Below are positions 8,627 through 16,234 of a DNA stretch of 64,000 nt, in pieces (position 1 is the first letter of the stretch; every line of letters starts with the position of its first letter). The notes below the pieces were generated by a model that worked only from the letters and a program-made list of their open reading frames with translations, did not search any database and had not been told where the DNA came from. The position numbers and the translations under genes are program-made. Source of the DNA: Kribbella capetownensis (GTDB lineage Bacteria; Actinomycetota; Actinomycetes; Propionibacteriales; Kribbellaceae); the NCBI RefSeq assembly GCF_004331485.1, contig NZ_SJKD01000001.1:682001-746000 (forward strand), written 5' to 3'.

Positions 8627-9438
8627 GAGAGGGCCCTCCTTTGGATCAGGCGGACGGCTCCGTCGGACAGCAGGCCGAGGACGCCGTACAGGACGAGGCC
8701 GACGATGATGATGTCGGTCTGTCCGTACGTCCGGGCCAGCTCCATCATGTAGCCGATACCGCTGGTGGAGTTGATCTGCTCGACCACGACCAGCGACAGC
8801 CAGGCGCCGGTCACGGCGAACCGCAGGCCGAGCAGGAATCCGGGCAGGGCGCCCGGCAGTACGACGCGGCGGATGAAGTCCCACTGCGACAGTCCGACGG
8901 TCTGCGCGAGTTCGACGTACCGGCTGTCGATCGTGCGCAGGCCGTTGTGGGTGTGGAGGTAGATCGGCACGAACACCCCGAGCAGGATGGTGACGATCTT
9001 CATCGACTCACCGATGCCGAGCCACAAGATCAGCAGCGGCAGCAGGGCCAGCGACGGGATCGCCCGCTTGATCTGGATCGGCCCGTCGAGAAGCGCCTCG
9101 CCGATGCGCGACAGTCCGGACAGGAGAGCGAGGGCAACGCCCAGCACGACCCCAAGTCCGAGACCGATGAAGGCTCGCTGGGTAGAGGTCCACAGGTTCG
9201 ACTGCAGGCGGCCGTCGGCGATCAGGTCGCCGGCCGTGGTGACCACGGTCCACGGCGCCGACAGCACCCGCTGGTCAAGCCGGCCGGTGGCCGACCCGAT
9301 GCTCCACAGCACCAAGACAAGCAGCGGTCCGAGCGCGGCGCCGAACCTGATCGGCTTGCCCGGTCCAAGCCGACGGCGTCGTACGACGGGAGTGGTCTGC
9401 TCGGCGGTGCGCAGACCGGGCAGGGTGGTGGCGCTCAT
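8602..9438 (-). CDS. ABC transporter permease (SsuC/TauC type)
   Basis: Membrane subunit of the sulfur-compound importer, 278 residues with about six membrane segments. The EAA-like coupling motif ELAQTVGLSQWDFIRRVVLPGALPG lies near residues 180-204, and the C-terminal half contains EQINSTSGIGYMM, typical of this permease family. ATG 9436-9438 overlaps the TGA of the substrate-binding lipoprotein (ATGA). Downstream, the ATPase start overlaps its last 25 bases, so stoichiometric coupled translation is likely. Confidence 0.9.
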   Translation of the reverse strand: MSATTLPGLRTAEQTTPVVRRRRLGPGKPIRFGAALGPLLVLVLWSIGSATGRLDQRVLSAPWTVVTTAGDLIADGRLQSNLWTSTQRAFIGLGLGVVLGVALALLSGLSRIGEALLDGPIQIKRAIPSLALLPLLILWLGIGESMKIVTILLGVFVPIYLHTHNGLRTIDSRYVELAQTVGLSQWDFIRRVVLPGALPGFLLGLRFAVTGAWLSLVVVEQINSTSGIGYMMELARTYGQTDIIIVGLVLYGVLGLLSDGAVRLIQRRALSWRRTLAS

Positions 9439-10484
9439 TTGGCCACCCCCGCCTTGATCGCGTCCGCGGCGACCGTCTGGAAGCGCAGGTCGTACAGGTC
9501 CTTGGCCTGGATCACCGGGTTGCCGGTCTCCTTGGCGAGCAGGTCGATCGTCTCCTGCTGCCGTTCGATCGCACCGCTCCAGTCGGCGCTGATGTCCGGG
9601 TGGCCGGCGTTGTCGACGAGCCACTGGCCGTCGGACTCGGTCAGGCCCTGGTCCTTCACGTAGTACCCCTGGATCCATTCCTTCGGATGCGTGTCGATCC
9701 ATTGCTGCGCGACACCCCAGGCGGCGACGTAGGCACGGATCGCGGCTGCCTTGCCCGGGTCCTCCAGCGACTCGGTCGGCGCGTACAGATGCCCCGCGTC
9801 GTCGCGCAGTCCGTGCGGGATCGTGGTCGCGCCGTCCTTGCCGTACTTGGCCAGGTACCGCTTGATCTGAACGCCGCCGATCGGTGCGAGGTCGACCTGC
9901 TTCGCGGACAGGGCATTGGAGTACACATCACCCGTGCTCGGCAGCTCGACCAGCTTCACGTCCTCCTTGGTCAAACCAGCCTTCTTCAACACCTTCAGCA
10001 CCAGCGCGCCCTGCGCCTGACCGGGGCTGTAGGCAACCTTCTTCCCGCGCAGGTCCGCGAGCGTCTTCACGGTCACGCCAGGTGCGACGCCCAGCTGGTA
10101 GATCGGGTGATCGAGCGGGTCCTGGCGGAACTTCGACGTGACGATCTTCACGTGCAGCCCGGTCCAGGTCGCGTGGATCGGTGGGATCTCCGCGACCGAG
10201 CCGAGGTCGAGAGCATGCGCCCGGAACGCCTCAGTGGTCTGCGGACCGCCACTCAGGTTGGCGAACTGGACGTACTTCGACACCTTGTCGAACTGGCCGG
10301 ACAGCTTCAGCGCCACCGCGGTGGCCGGATCGCCGACGACGATCCTGGCGCCGTCCGGAACGGTCGTCGGCAGCGCGGCATCCAGCGAAAGCGCCGCGCC
10401 ACCCGCCTTCGCGGCACCACCGCACCCGGCCAGCAAGGTGACAAGGGCTGCGGCCAGTACGGCGTACTTGTGGGGTCTAGGCAT
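9435..10484 (-). CDS. ABC transporter substrate-binding lipoprotein (sulfonate/nitrate family)
   Basis: Extracytoplasmic binding protein anchored through a lipobox: the first 20 residues form a signal peptide ending LLAG, with lipidated Cys at residue 21. The 349-residue length and segments such as GVTVKTLADLRGKKVAYSPG and GALVLKVLKKAGL match the SsuA/TauA/NrtA family of periplasmic-binding fold II proteins. ATG 10482-10484 overlaps the end of the flavin reductase gene by eight bases. Context with a reductase, monooxygenase and Cys leader peptide argues for an organosulfur ligand such as an alkanesulfonate or sulfone. Confidence 0.9.
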   Translation of the reverse strand: MPRPHKYAVLAAALVTLLAGCGGAAKAGGAALSLDAALPTTVPDGARIVVGDPATAVALKLSGQFDKVSKYVQFANLSGGPQTTEAFRAHALDLGSVAEIPPIHATWTGLHVKIVTSKFRQDPLDHPIYQLGVAPGVTVKTLADLRGKKVAYSPGQAQGALVLKVLKKAGLTKEDVKLVELPSTGDVYSNALSAKQVDLAPIGGVQIKRYLAKYGKDGATTIPHGLRDDAGHLYAPTESLEDPGKAAAIRAYVAAWGVAQQWIDTHPKEWIQGYYVKDQGLTESDGQWLVDNAGHPDISADWSGAIERQQETIDLLAKETGNPVIQAKDLYDLRFQTVAADAIKAGVAK

Positions 10485-11037
10485 GGTGGGCCTTCGGGTT
10501 CGAGGTGGCGGTGACGTAGCGGCCGTCGTGGTAGAGCAGCGGCTCGTGTTCACGTCGTTCGGTGTGGGTCGCGAGACGGGCGACGACCAGGCAGTGGTCG
10601 CCGACGGCGAAGCGGTGCTCGACCTGGGCGCGCAGATAGCTCGGCGCCTCGTCGAGGACCGGCTCACCGGTGTGCAGGCGCGACCAGCGGGTCGGGTCGC
10701 CGAAGCGGTCGATGCCGCTGGTGGCGAACCGGCCGGCGATGGCGTGCTGTTCGGCGGACAGGAAGTTGATCACCACGCTGCGGGCGGTGCTGACGGTCGG
10801 CCAACTGGACGCGGTGGTCGCGATCGCGAACGAGACCAACGGCGGCAGCAGGCTGACCGACACCAGTGAGGTGGCGGTGAACCCGGCCGGACCGTGGCCG
10901 GCGTCCGCGGTGATCACCACGACACCGGCGGCGTGGCGGCGGAAGACGGAGCGGTAGACGTCGGCGTCGACGATCCGCTCCTCGGTGTGGTCGGGAACCA
11001 CGGACAGGGCAGGACGGTTCAAGGCAGGAACAGACAT
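10477..11037 (-). CDS. flavin reductase family protein
   Basis: FMN reductase of the flavin-reductase-like (HpaC/DszD) split beta-barrel family, 186 residues, expected to supply free FMNH2 to the monooxygenase encoded at the other end of this operon. Recognisable segments are YRSVFRRHAAGVVVITAD near the start, GFTATSLVSVSLLPPLVSFAI, and VINFLSAEQHAIAGRFA. ATG 11035-11037 is preceded by GAGGGAGA, whereas the longer open frame upstream lacks family similarity. It is the first full-length gene of the operon, 129 bases behind the leader peptide stop. Confidence 0.88.
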   Translation of the reverse strand: MSVPALNRPALSVVPDHTEERIVDADVYRSVFRRHAAGVVVITADAGHGPAGFTATSLVSVSLLPPLVSFAIATTASSWPTVSTARSVVINFLSAEQHAIAGRFATSGIDRFGDPTRWSRLHTGEPVLDEAPSYLRAQVEHRFAVGDHCLVVARLATHTERREHEPLLYHDGRYVTATSNPKAHHA

Positions 11038-11166
11038 GTCTCTCCCTCGGAATCGGGACAGCGGCGACCGGAGGGCAGCACGAAGCGGCCCGGCCGGGCG
11101 GAGTGTGGGAGGCGGATCAGCAGGCCTCGTACGGCGGGAGCACCGCCGGGACAACGGGGGCGGGGA

Positions 11167-11247
11167 TCACCGACAGGTGGCGCTCGCCGTCCGGAGCAGA
11201 TCGATGACGCGACGGCGGGTCAGCAAGGTCGTCGTCATGTCAGTCAT
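11167..11247 (-). CDS. 26-residue cysteine-containing leader peptide of the sulfur operon
   Basis: Short frame starting ATG 11245-11247 (alternative in-frame ATG 11236-11238) and ending TGA 11167-11169. Its C-terminal half, LLTRRRVIDLLRTASATCR, fits the actinobacterial family annotated as 'putative leader peptide' in front of sulfur genes, where a conserved RR-H/V-x-D-L-x-R core and a terminal Cys-Arg occur. The 129 bases to the flavin reductase are GC-rich and include a 6-bp hairpin at 11131-11147. The family suggests cysteine-responsive attenuation: slow reading of the Cys codon would change folding downstream. That mechanism here is inference. Confidence 0.72.
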   Translation of the reverse strand: MTDMTTTLLTRRRVIDLLRTASATCR

Positions 11248-11340
11248 CTTCTCATTAATGTCTACCAAAGAACTCGACAATCTCGGGATCCGGACCGGCC
11301 TCCCTCACATCCGCGGGCCGGCATGCGTTCTACTGTCGTG

Positions 11341-11832
11341 ATGGCTCCGGAGAAGGTCGTGCTGCCACCGTTCCAGGCGCTTGTCGACGCGCACTGGCGA
11401 GACGTGGCACGGCTGGCGCGAGCCCTGGCCGGACCGGTGGACGGCGACGACGTGGCCCAGCGCGCGTGGGAGAAGGCGTTCGCCGCCTACCCCGGCCTGA
11501 CGTCGGCGAAGAACCTGCGCAGCTGGCTCCTGACCATCACCGCCCGGTGCGCGACCGACCTGCATCGGGCGCGCAAACCACAACGACCCCTGGACGAAGC
11601 GCCGCCGGTCGCGGTCGAGGGCCCGGACGCCGCCAACTGGCCGGACCCGGACCTCTGGCAAGCGGTCAACGAGCTGCCCGAACGCCAGCGCTTCGCCATC
11701 ACGCTGAAATATGTCGGCGACCTGGACCACCACGGCGTGGCCGCCGCCCTCGACACCACGCCCGCCGCATCGCGCCGGCTCGTCAGTGACGCGCTCGCGG
11801 TCTTGCGCAGCAAACTCGGAGTGAACGCATGA
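11341..11832 (+). CDS. ECF-type RNA polymerase sigma factor
   Basis: Small sigma-70 family protein (163 residues from ATG 11341). Region 2 is visible as FQALVDAHWRDVARLARAL to NLRSWLLTITARCATDLHRA, and region 4 as LPERQRFAITLKYVGDLDHHGVAAALDTTPAASRRLVSDAL. ATG 11323 and GTG 11338 are in-frame alternatives. No ribosome-binding site precedes any of them; TACTGT at 11331-11336 resembles a -10 element, so a leaderless message beginning at or near 11338-11341 is possible. Its TGA overlaps the ATG of ogt (ATGA), so the pair is co-expressed; this pairing of a sigma factor with Ogt is known from other actinobacteria. Confidence 0.82.
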   Translation: MAPEKVVLPPFQALVDAHWRDVARLARALAGPVDGDDVAQRAWEKAFAAYPGLTSAKNLRSWLLTITARCATDLHRARKPQRPLDEAPPVAVEGPDAANWPDPDLWQAVNELPERQRFAITLKYVGDLDHHGVAAALDTTPAASRRLVSDALAVLRSKLGVNA

Positions 11833-12395
11833 ACGACCTCGAGAGCCGGTTGACCCGGTTCGCCACCCCAGACCTGAAACCACCCGTCCTCCCGGACGCT
11901 GACGTCGCCTACACCCTGCACGACACGCCGATCGGCACCATGCTGCTCGCGATCGCGAACGGCCGCGTGGTGGCCAGCTCCTTCGGCGACGAGGAGACGA
12001 TGACCAACCGGCTGGCCCGCGCGGTGTCCCCGCGCGTCCTGCGGCAGCCCCGCGCACTGGACGACGTACGACGGCAGCTGGACGAGTATCTGGACGGTCG
12101 CCGGCAGGAGTTCGAACTGGAGGTGGACCTCGCGCTCGCGACGCCGTTCCAGCGGCTCGTGCTGACCGATCTGCCGCTGCAGACCAGCTACGGCGCCACG
12201 ACGACGTACGGGCGGGTCGCGGGGGAGATCCACAAGCCGAAGGCGGCCCGCGCGGTCGGTACGGCGCTGGGTGCGAACCCGGTGTGCGTCGTACTGCCGT
12301 GCCACCGGGTGATCGGTGCGAGCGGAGCGCTCACCGGATACGCCGGCGGGCTCGACGCGAAGCGTTTCCTGCTGAATCTTGAATCGAAAAGCTGA
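11829..12395 (+). CDS. ogt: methylated-DNA--protein-cysteine S-methyltransferase
   Basis: Suicidal DNA repair protein that moves the methyl group from O6-methylguanine to its own Cys. The 188-residue protein carries the active-site motif PCHRVIG near residues 156-162, preceded by the helix-turn-helix part TPFQRLVLTDLPLQTSYGATTTYGRVA and followed by GYAGGLDAKRFLL. The first 30 residues are an extension rich in Pro. The start overlaps the sigma factor stop and a strong hairpin terminator at 12437 closes this two-gene operon. Confidence 0.92.
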   Translation: MNDLESRLTRFATPDLKPPVLPDADVAYTLHDTPIGTMLLAIANGRVVASSFGDEETMTNRLARAVSPRVLRQPRALDDVRRQLDEYLDGRRQEFELEVDLALATPFQRLVLTDLPLQTSYGATTTYGRVAGEIHKPKAARAVGTALGANPVCVVLPCHRVIGASGALTGYAGGLDAKRFLLNLESKS

Positions 12396-12436
12396 GTTTT
12401 CCGGAATCGCCGGAGCTGGATTTACACTCGGAATAG

Positions 12437-12478
12437 AAAGGAGCAGATCCCCAGTGTGGAGTGGGGATCTGCTTCTTT
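12437..12478 (+). terminator. 16-bp stem-loop terminator after ogt
   Basis: Arms 12437-12452 and 12463-12478 pair over 16 positions with one G-U pair and a 10-base loop; GTTTCCC follows. It lies 41 bases after the ogt stop and also faces the end of the opposite-strand methyltransferase, so it may serve both. Confidence 0.8.
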
Positions 12479-12518
12479 GTTTCCCTTGCCTGCAAGGGCT
12501 GGTGGATTACCTGACCAG

Positions 12519-13199
12519 TCAGTCAGTGGCCGGTTGGTGGATCTCCAGGATGAGCCGGCGGCGGCCGCCCCAGTCCCGCTTGTAGACCTTGTAGTTCTCA
12601 ATTCCGGCGGCCGCACAGAGCCGGCCGTAGCTGATCTCGTCGTGGATGAAGTGCACGCTGCTGGTGCCGTAGTGCTCGGTGGTGACGATCCGGTGCTCGG
12701 GGCCCTGGCGCATCCCGTTCGCGATCTCGCCCGCCGTCGCCGGCCCCCACGCCGGTCCCTCGATGATCGCCATCCCACCCGGCTTCAGCACCCGGGAGAT
12801 CTCGCAGATCGTCGACAGTTGCTCCTCCTCGCCGAACAGTTCGTGGAACGCCGTCCACAGGCAGATCACCGCGTCGAAGGAGTCCCACTTGTACGGCAGG
12901 TCGGTCATCGAGCCGATCGCCCAGTCGATCGACAGTTCCTCCTCGGCCGCCTGCGCCCAGCCGGCCTCGATCAGGTTCGGGGAGATGTCGAGTGCGCGCA
13001 CGGTCTTGCCGGCCCGGCGCAGCGGCAGCGCGACCCGGCCGTAGCCACAGCACAGGTCGAGCACCGACTCGCGCTCCTCGAGCAACTCCTCGACGGCCTT
13101 GACGATCGCCGCGTCCCGCTCGGGCGTGGTACGCGCGGCCAGTCCTTCGGCCCCGAGTTCCGCGTACTCGGCCCGGCTACGCAGTGCGGAGTTCAGCAT
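12519..13199 (-). CDS. class I SAM-dependent methyltransferase
   Basis: Soluble Rossmann-fold methyltransferase of 226 residues. The SAM-binding motif I is VLDLCCGYGRVALPL near residues 46-60, the acidic loop ALDISPNLIEAG follows, then GSMTDLPYKWDSFDAVICLW and VLKPGGMAII. The substrate is not predictable. It stands alone between convergent ogt (with terminator) and the CytX-like permease gene, which ends 27 bases upstream of its start... on the same strand, so read-through from the permease is possible. Confidence 0.82.
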   Translation of the reverse strand: MLNSALRSRAEYAELGAEGLAARTTPERDAAIVKAVEELLEERESVLDLCCGYGRVALPLRRAGKTVRALDISPNLIEAGWAQAAEEELSIDWAIGSMTDLPYKWDSFDAVICLWTAFHELFGEEEQLSTICEISRVLKPGGMAIIEGPAWGPATAGEIANGMRQGPEHRIVTTEHYGTSSVHFIHDEISYGRLCAAAGIENYKVYKRDWGGRRRLILEIHQPATD

Positions 13200-13226
13200 G
13201 AGCGCAAGTATCCCGGTTACTCCGGG

Positions 13227-14555
13227 TCAGTTGTCCAGCGGCCGGCGCCCGATCCTGCCCAGTACCACCGCGGCCAGCATCGAGACGACGATCGAGGTGT
13301 ACGTCGCTCCGAGCCAGGACGGCACGGGCTGGTCGTTGAAGACCCACTGCTGGACGTCGGTCCACAACGGCGACCAGCCGGACACCGTGCCGGGATTGAC
13401 TAACTGGTACGAGACGAAGCCGATCAGCCAGGCGACGGCCGGTTGCCAGCGGAAGCGCGCCGTACCGGAGACGTCCCAGTTCATCTTGCTGACCACGAAG
13501 AAGTCGGCGATCGCGACCGCGAACAAGGGGATGAAGACCGAACCGATCAGGTAGAGGAACTGCGTGTAGTTGCCTAGGTCAACCAATAGTGCGATCGCCG
13601 TCGCGACCACGCCGATGCCGACCGAGATCCACCGGCGGTCGATGTGACCGACCAGATTGTGTGTGGCCATCGTGGTCGAGTAGATGTTCGCGTAGGCCTC
13701 GTCGACCTCGTCCACCAGCAGGACAAGCAACGCGATCGCACCGGCGGGAAGCGTGACCAGCGCGGTGATCACGTCCTCGCTGTTGGTCTGCAGGGTGGCG
13801 ACTGCGAAGACACCCAAGGCGTAGTACGCGATCGCGGCCAGGCCGTAGCCGAGTGCGGAGCCACCGAAGGCTGCCTTGTTCGTGCGCGAGTGCCGGGTGT
13901 AGTCGGCGGCCAGTGGCGCGAACGACACCACACCGGCGGCGGCCAGGTCGACGGCCGGCCAGAAGCCGAACACGCTGTCCTGCGGCAGATCGTGCACGGG
14001 CTTGCTCAACACCTGCACGAACAAGTAGACCGATGCGATCAGCACCAGCCAGACCATGAACTTCCGCAGCACCTTCACGCTGCCCAGTGGTCTTACGGCC
14101 ATCGCCGTCGCGATCACTCCCGCCACGAGAACGAATAGCCAGCGCCACCGCTCGCTCGTCACGGCGACCGCTGCCTGCGCGATGACGATGATCTCCATCG
14201 TTGCCCAGCCGACGTTCTGGGCGATGTTCAGCACGGTCGGCGCGATGGAACCGCGACGGCCGAACAGTCCGCGCAGACTCGCCATCGCCGGTGCACCGGT
14301 CTGCGAACCGAACACGGCTGCGCCGCCGAGCACGAGCGCGCCGATCCCGCAGCCGACGACGACCGCGAGCAGACCCTGCGCGAGCGAACCCGTGTACGCC
14401 GCCACCAGCGCACCGGTGACCGGGCCGAACAGCGAGATGCCGAAGTTTCCCCAGAGGGTGAACTGGTCCAGGAACCCGAGCGTGCGCGGAGAGTCCGTGG
14501 TGAGGACGAGCGGCGCCTCGGTCTGGCTGGCAGGACGAACAACAGTACTGGTCAT
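13227..14555 (-). CDS. NCS1-family permease, probable hydroxymethylpyrimidine transporter (CytX-like)
   Basis: Membrane transporter of the cytosine/purine/thiamine family (442 residues, about 12 hydrophobic segments). The N-terminal part TLGFLDQFTLWGNFGISLFGP and later VGWATMEIIVIAQAA are family-typical. What decides the substrate is the TPP riboswitch directly upstream: NCS1 permeases under TPP control are generally CytX or related carriers of the thiamine precursor HMP. Start ATG 14553-14555; the sequence GGGAGCGGGTCACC before it is part of the riboswitch 3' side, consistent with sequestration of the ribosome-binding site when thiamine diphosphate is bound. No thiamine synthesis genes are adjacent. 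Confidence 0.85.
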   Translation of the reverse strand: MTSTVVRPASQTEAPLVLTTDSPRTLGFLDQFTLWGNFGISLFGPVTGALVAAYTGSLAQGLLAVVVGCGIGALVLGGAAVFGSQTGAPAMASLRGLFGRRGSIAPTVLNIAQNVGWATMEIIVIAQAAVAVTSERWRWLFVLVAGVIATAMAVRPLGSVKVLRKFMVWLVLIASVYLFVQVLSKPVHDLPQDSVFGFWPAVDLAAAGVVSFAPLAADYTRHSRTNKAAFGGSALGYGLAAIAYYALGVFAVATLQTNSEDVITALVTLPAGAIALLVLLVDEVDEAYANIYSTTMATHNLVGHIDRRWISVGIGVVATAIALLVDLGNYTQFLYLIGSVFIPLFAVAIADFFVVSKMNWDVSGTARFRWQPAVAWLIGFVSYQLVNPGTVSGWSPLWTDVQQWVFNDQPVPSWLGATYTSIVVSMLAAVVLGRIGRRPLDN

Positions 14556-14559
14556 GGTG

Positions 14560-14675
14560 ACCCGCTCCCTACGCCGGCATTACCCGGTCAGGTTCAGGCG
14601 GTCGGCGACCCGGCTGTCCTCAGCTCGTCGCCCTCTCAGCCCGCGCGTCCGGTGCGAGCTCCCGCAAGGATTGCT
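14560..14675 (-). promoter_or_regulatory. TPP riboswitch (thi box)
   Basis: On the minus strand the aptamer core reads GGGCTGAGAGGG (14630-14641) and then GCCTGAACCTGACC with GGGTAATGCCGGCGTAGGGA next to the permease start. These are the CUGAGA and CCUGAACCUGA...GGGUAAUGCCGGCGUAGGGA signatures of the thiamine diphosphate riboswitch. The expression platform appears to be the ribosome-binding region itself, so translational control is likely. Confidence 0.95.
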
Positions 14676-14695
14676 ACCGCGTCAACGATAACGCG

Positions 14696-15358
14696 TCAGA
14701 CGGGATCCGGCGCGGCGGCTGCCCGCTGGATGAGAGCGGCCAGCTCCGGACCGTTGGTCACCACCGGCATGTGCGCGCCGGTCGGCAGGGTCCGCGCCTC
14801 ACCGTGGCACACCTCGGCCAGCCGCTCGACCCACTCGGCCGTGGACACCAGATCGTACCGGCCGCGCACGATCATCACCGGCGCCAGCACACGGCCGATG
14901 ACCCCGGCCAGATCGTGGTGCCTGGCCGCTTCGCCGGCGCGTGCGATCGAGGACAGCGTCGTACGGGCGTACTGCGGGGTGACAACCCTGATCAGCCGCG
15001 GCGACTCCGGTACGGCGGAACCCAGCCAGCGAGCGGCGAGGTCCACCCAGCTCGAGGCCCGGATGTCGCCGGTCGGTGCGACCAGGACCAGGGCGTGCAC
15101 CAGTTCGGGGAAGGCGATCGCGGTCTCGACGACGATCTGGCAACTCGCCGAGTGCCCGACCAGGACCGACCGCTCGCGGATCTTGTCCGCCAGCGCAGTC
15201 CCGAGAGCTTGTGGACGCAGATCCTCCCGGGCACCGGCCGGTTCGCCGTACCCGGGAAGGCTGACCAGGTGGTACGGCGTGGTGAGGTGCTCGACGGTTC
15301 GGTCGTACGACGCCGGCCCGAGGCCGAGACCCGGGACCAGGACGACGGGGACGCTCAC
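14696..15358 (-). CDS. alpha/beta-hydrolase
   Basis: Hydrolase-fold protein of 220 residues. Starting from GTG 15356-15358 it opens VSVPVVLVPGLGLGPASY with the oxyanion-region loop, has the nucleophile elbow VGHSAS near residue 67, the acid-region segment MIVRGRYDLVS near residue 175 and the C-terminal His in TGAHMPVV. The catalytic Ser/Asp/His set is therefore complete. The nucleophile context GHSAS is usual for esterases and dehalogenase-like members. GTG overlaps the stop of the upstream membrane protein gene (GTGA). Substrate unknown. Confidence 0.8.
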   Translation of the reverse strand: MSVPVVLVPGLGLGPASYDRTVEHLTTPYHLVSLPGYGEPAGAREDLRPQALGTALADKIRERSVLVGHSASCQIVVETAIAFPELVHALVLVAPTGDIRASSWVDLAARWLGSAVPESPRLIRVVTPQYARTTLSSIARAGEAARHHDLAGVIGRVLAPVMIVRGRYDLVSTAEWVERLAEVCHGEARTLPTGAHMPVVTNGPELAALIQRAAAAPDPV

Positions 15359-16194
15359 TCCCAGGGTGGCCGGTCCGGGCGGGCCTGGACGACCGGGTTG
15401 CCGAGCTCCGGTTTGAGCGCGCGGTAACCGAGGGCGAAGCCGGCCGCGAGGATCAGCAGGCCGAGACCACCCCAGCCGTACGCCGTCGGCAGCCGGTCCA
15501 CCGAGTCGTCGATCGCACCCAGGCCGGTCGACAGGACCATGATCAGCCAGATCAGGATCGGGACCATCGACACCGCGACCAGCAGGAGTCCGCCGAGCTC
15601 GACTGGATCCGGCTGGCGGCCGGCCCTGCGGCGGGCGAGCACGTCGCGGCCCCACATCCAGAGCGCGACCGCGCCGACCAGGAGCAGCAGGAGCTGGCCG
15701 ATCGTGTCGATCACGTCGGTGCGCAGCGGGTGGTTGAGCGGTGAGCCCGGAGCCTGGGAGATCTCCCGGAGGGCGACCCGCTGGATCGAGATCACCAGCA
15801 GCCCGTAGACGCCGGCGATGATCGCGGCGAGCAGGACGACCCGGGCCGCACGGGGATCGCGCGGTGCGACGGGTTGGTCCCGCCCGTACGTCGGCAGCTC
15901 GTGCTGCTGGGGATGCGCCGGAGGACCGTACGGAGTGCCGGGCCGGTAGCTCGGCGGCTGGTTGTACTGCGGTCCGCCGGCGGGGTCGGGCCCCGCGCCG
16001 GGCGGGGGGCCGTACGGGCCTGGTTGGGAGCTGTACGGCTGGGGCGGGGCGTAGTGGCCCTGGTCGGGAGGGCTCTGCGGTCCGGAGCCGAACGTGCCAC
16101 CGTCGTACGGGGCAGGTTTGGCGTAGTGGTGGTCCTCGCCGGACTGTTCGGGCTCATCGCCCCGGCCGTAGGTCGGGAAATCCTGTGACGACAT
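15355..16194 (-). CDS. proline-rich membrane protein of unknown function
   Basis: A 279-residue protein with a cytoplasmic, Pro/Gly/Tyr/Gln-rich low-complexity N-terminus (roughly residues 15-110) followed by four hydrophobic helices: ARVVLLAAIIAGVYGLLVI, TIGQLLLLLVGAVALWMW, LGGLLLVAVSMVPILIWLIM and GGLGLLILAAGFALGYRAL. Such Pro-rich tails with several helices are common in actinobacterial envelope proteins, but I do not recognise a family. Coupled to the alpha/beta-hydrolase downstream by GTGA overlap. Confidence 0.65.
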   Translation of the reverse strand: MSSQDFPTYGRGDEPEQSGEDHHYAKPAPYDGGTFGSGPQSPPDQGHYAPPQPYSSQPGPYGPPPGAGPDPAGGPQYNQPPSYRPGTPYGPPAHPQQHELPTYGRDQPVAPRDPRAARVVLLAAIIAGVYGLLVISIQRVALREISQAPGSPLNHPLRTDVIDTIGQLLLLLVGAVALWMWGRDVLARRRAGRQPDPVELGGLLLVAVSMVPILIWLIMVLSTGLGAIDDSVDRLPTAYGWGGLGLLILAAGFALGYRALKPELGNPVVQARPDRPPWE

Positions 16195-16234
16195 CGCTGC
16201 TCCCTCCCCTCCGACTCAGCTTCTCACGGACGGC

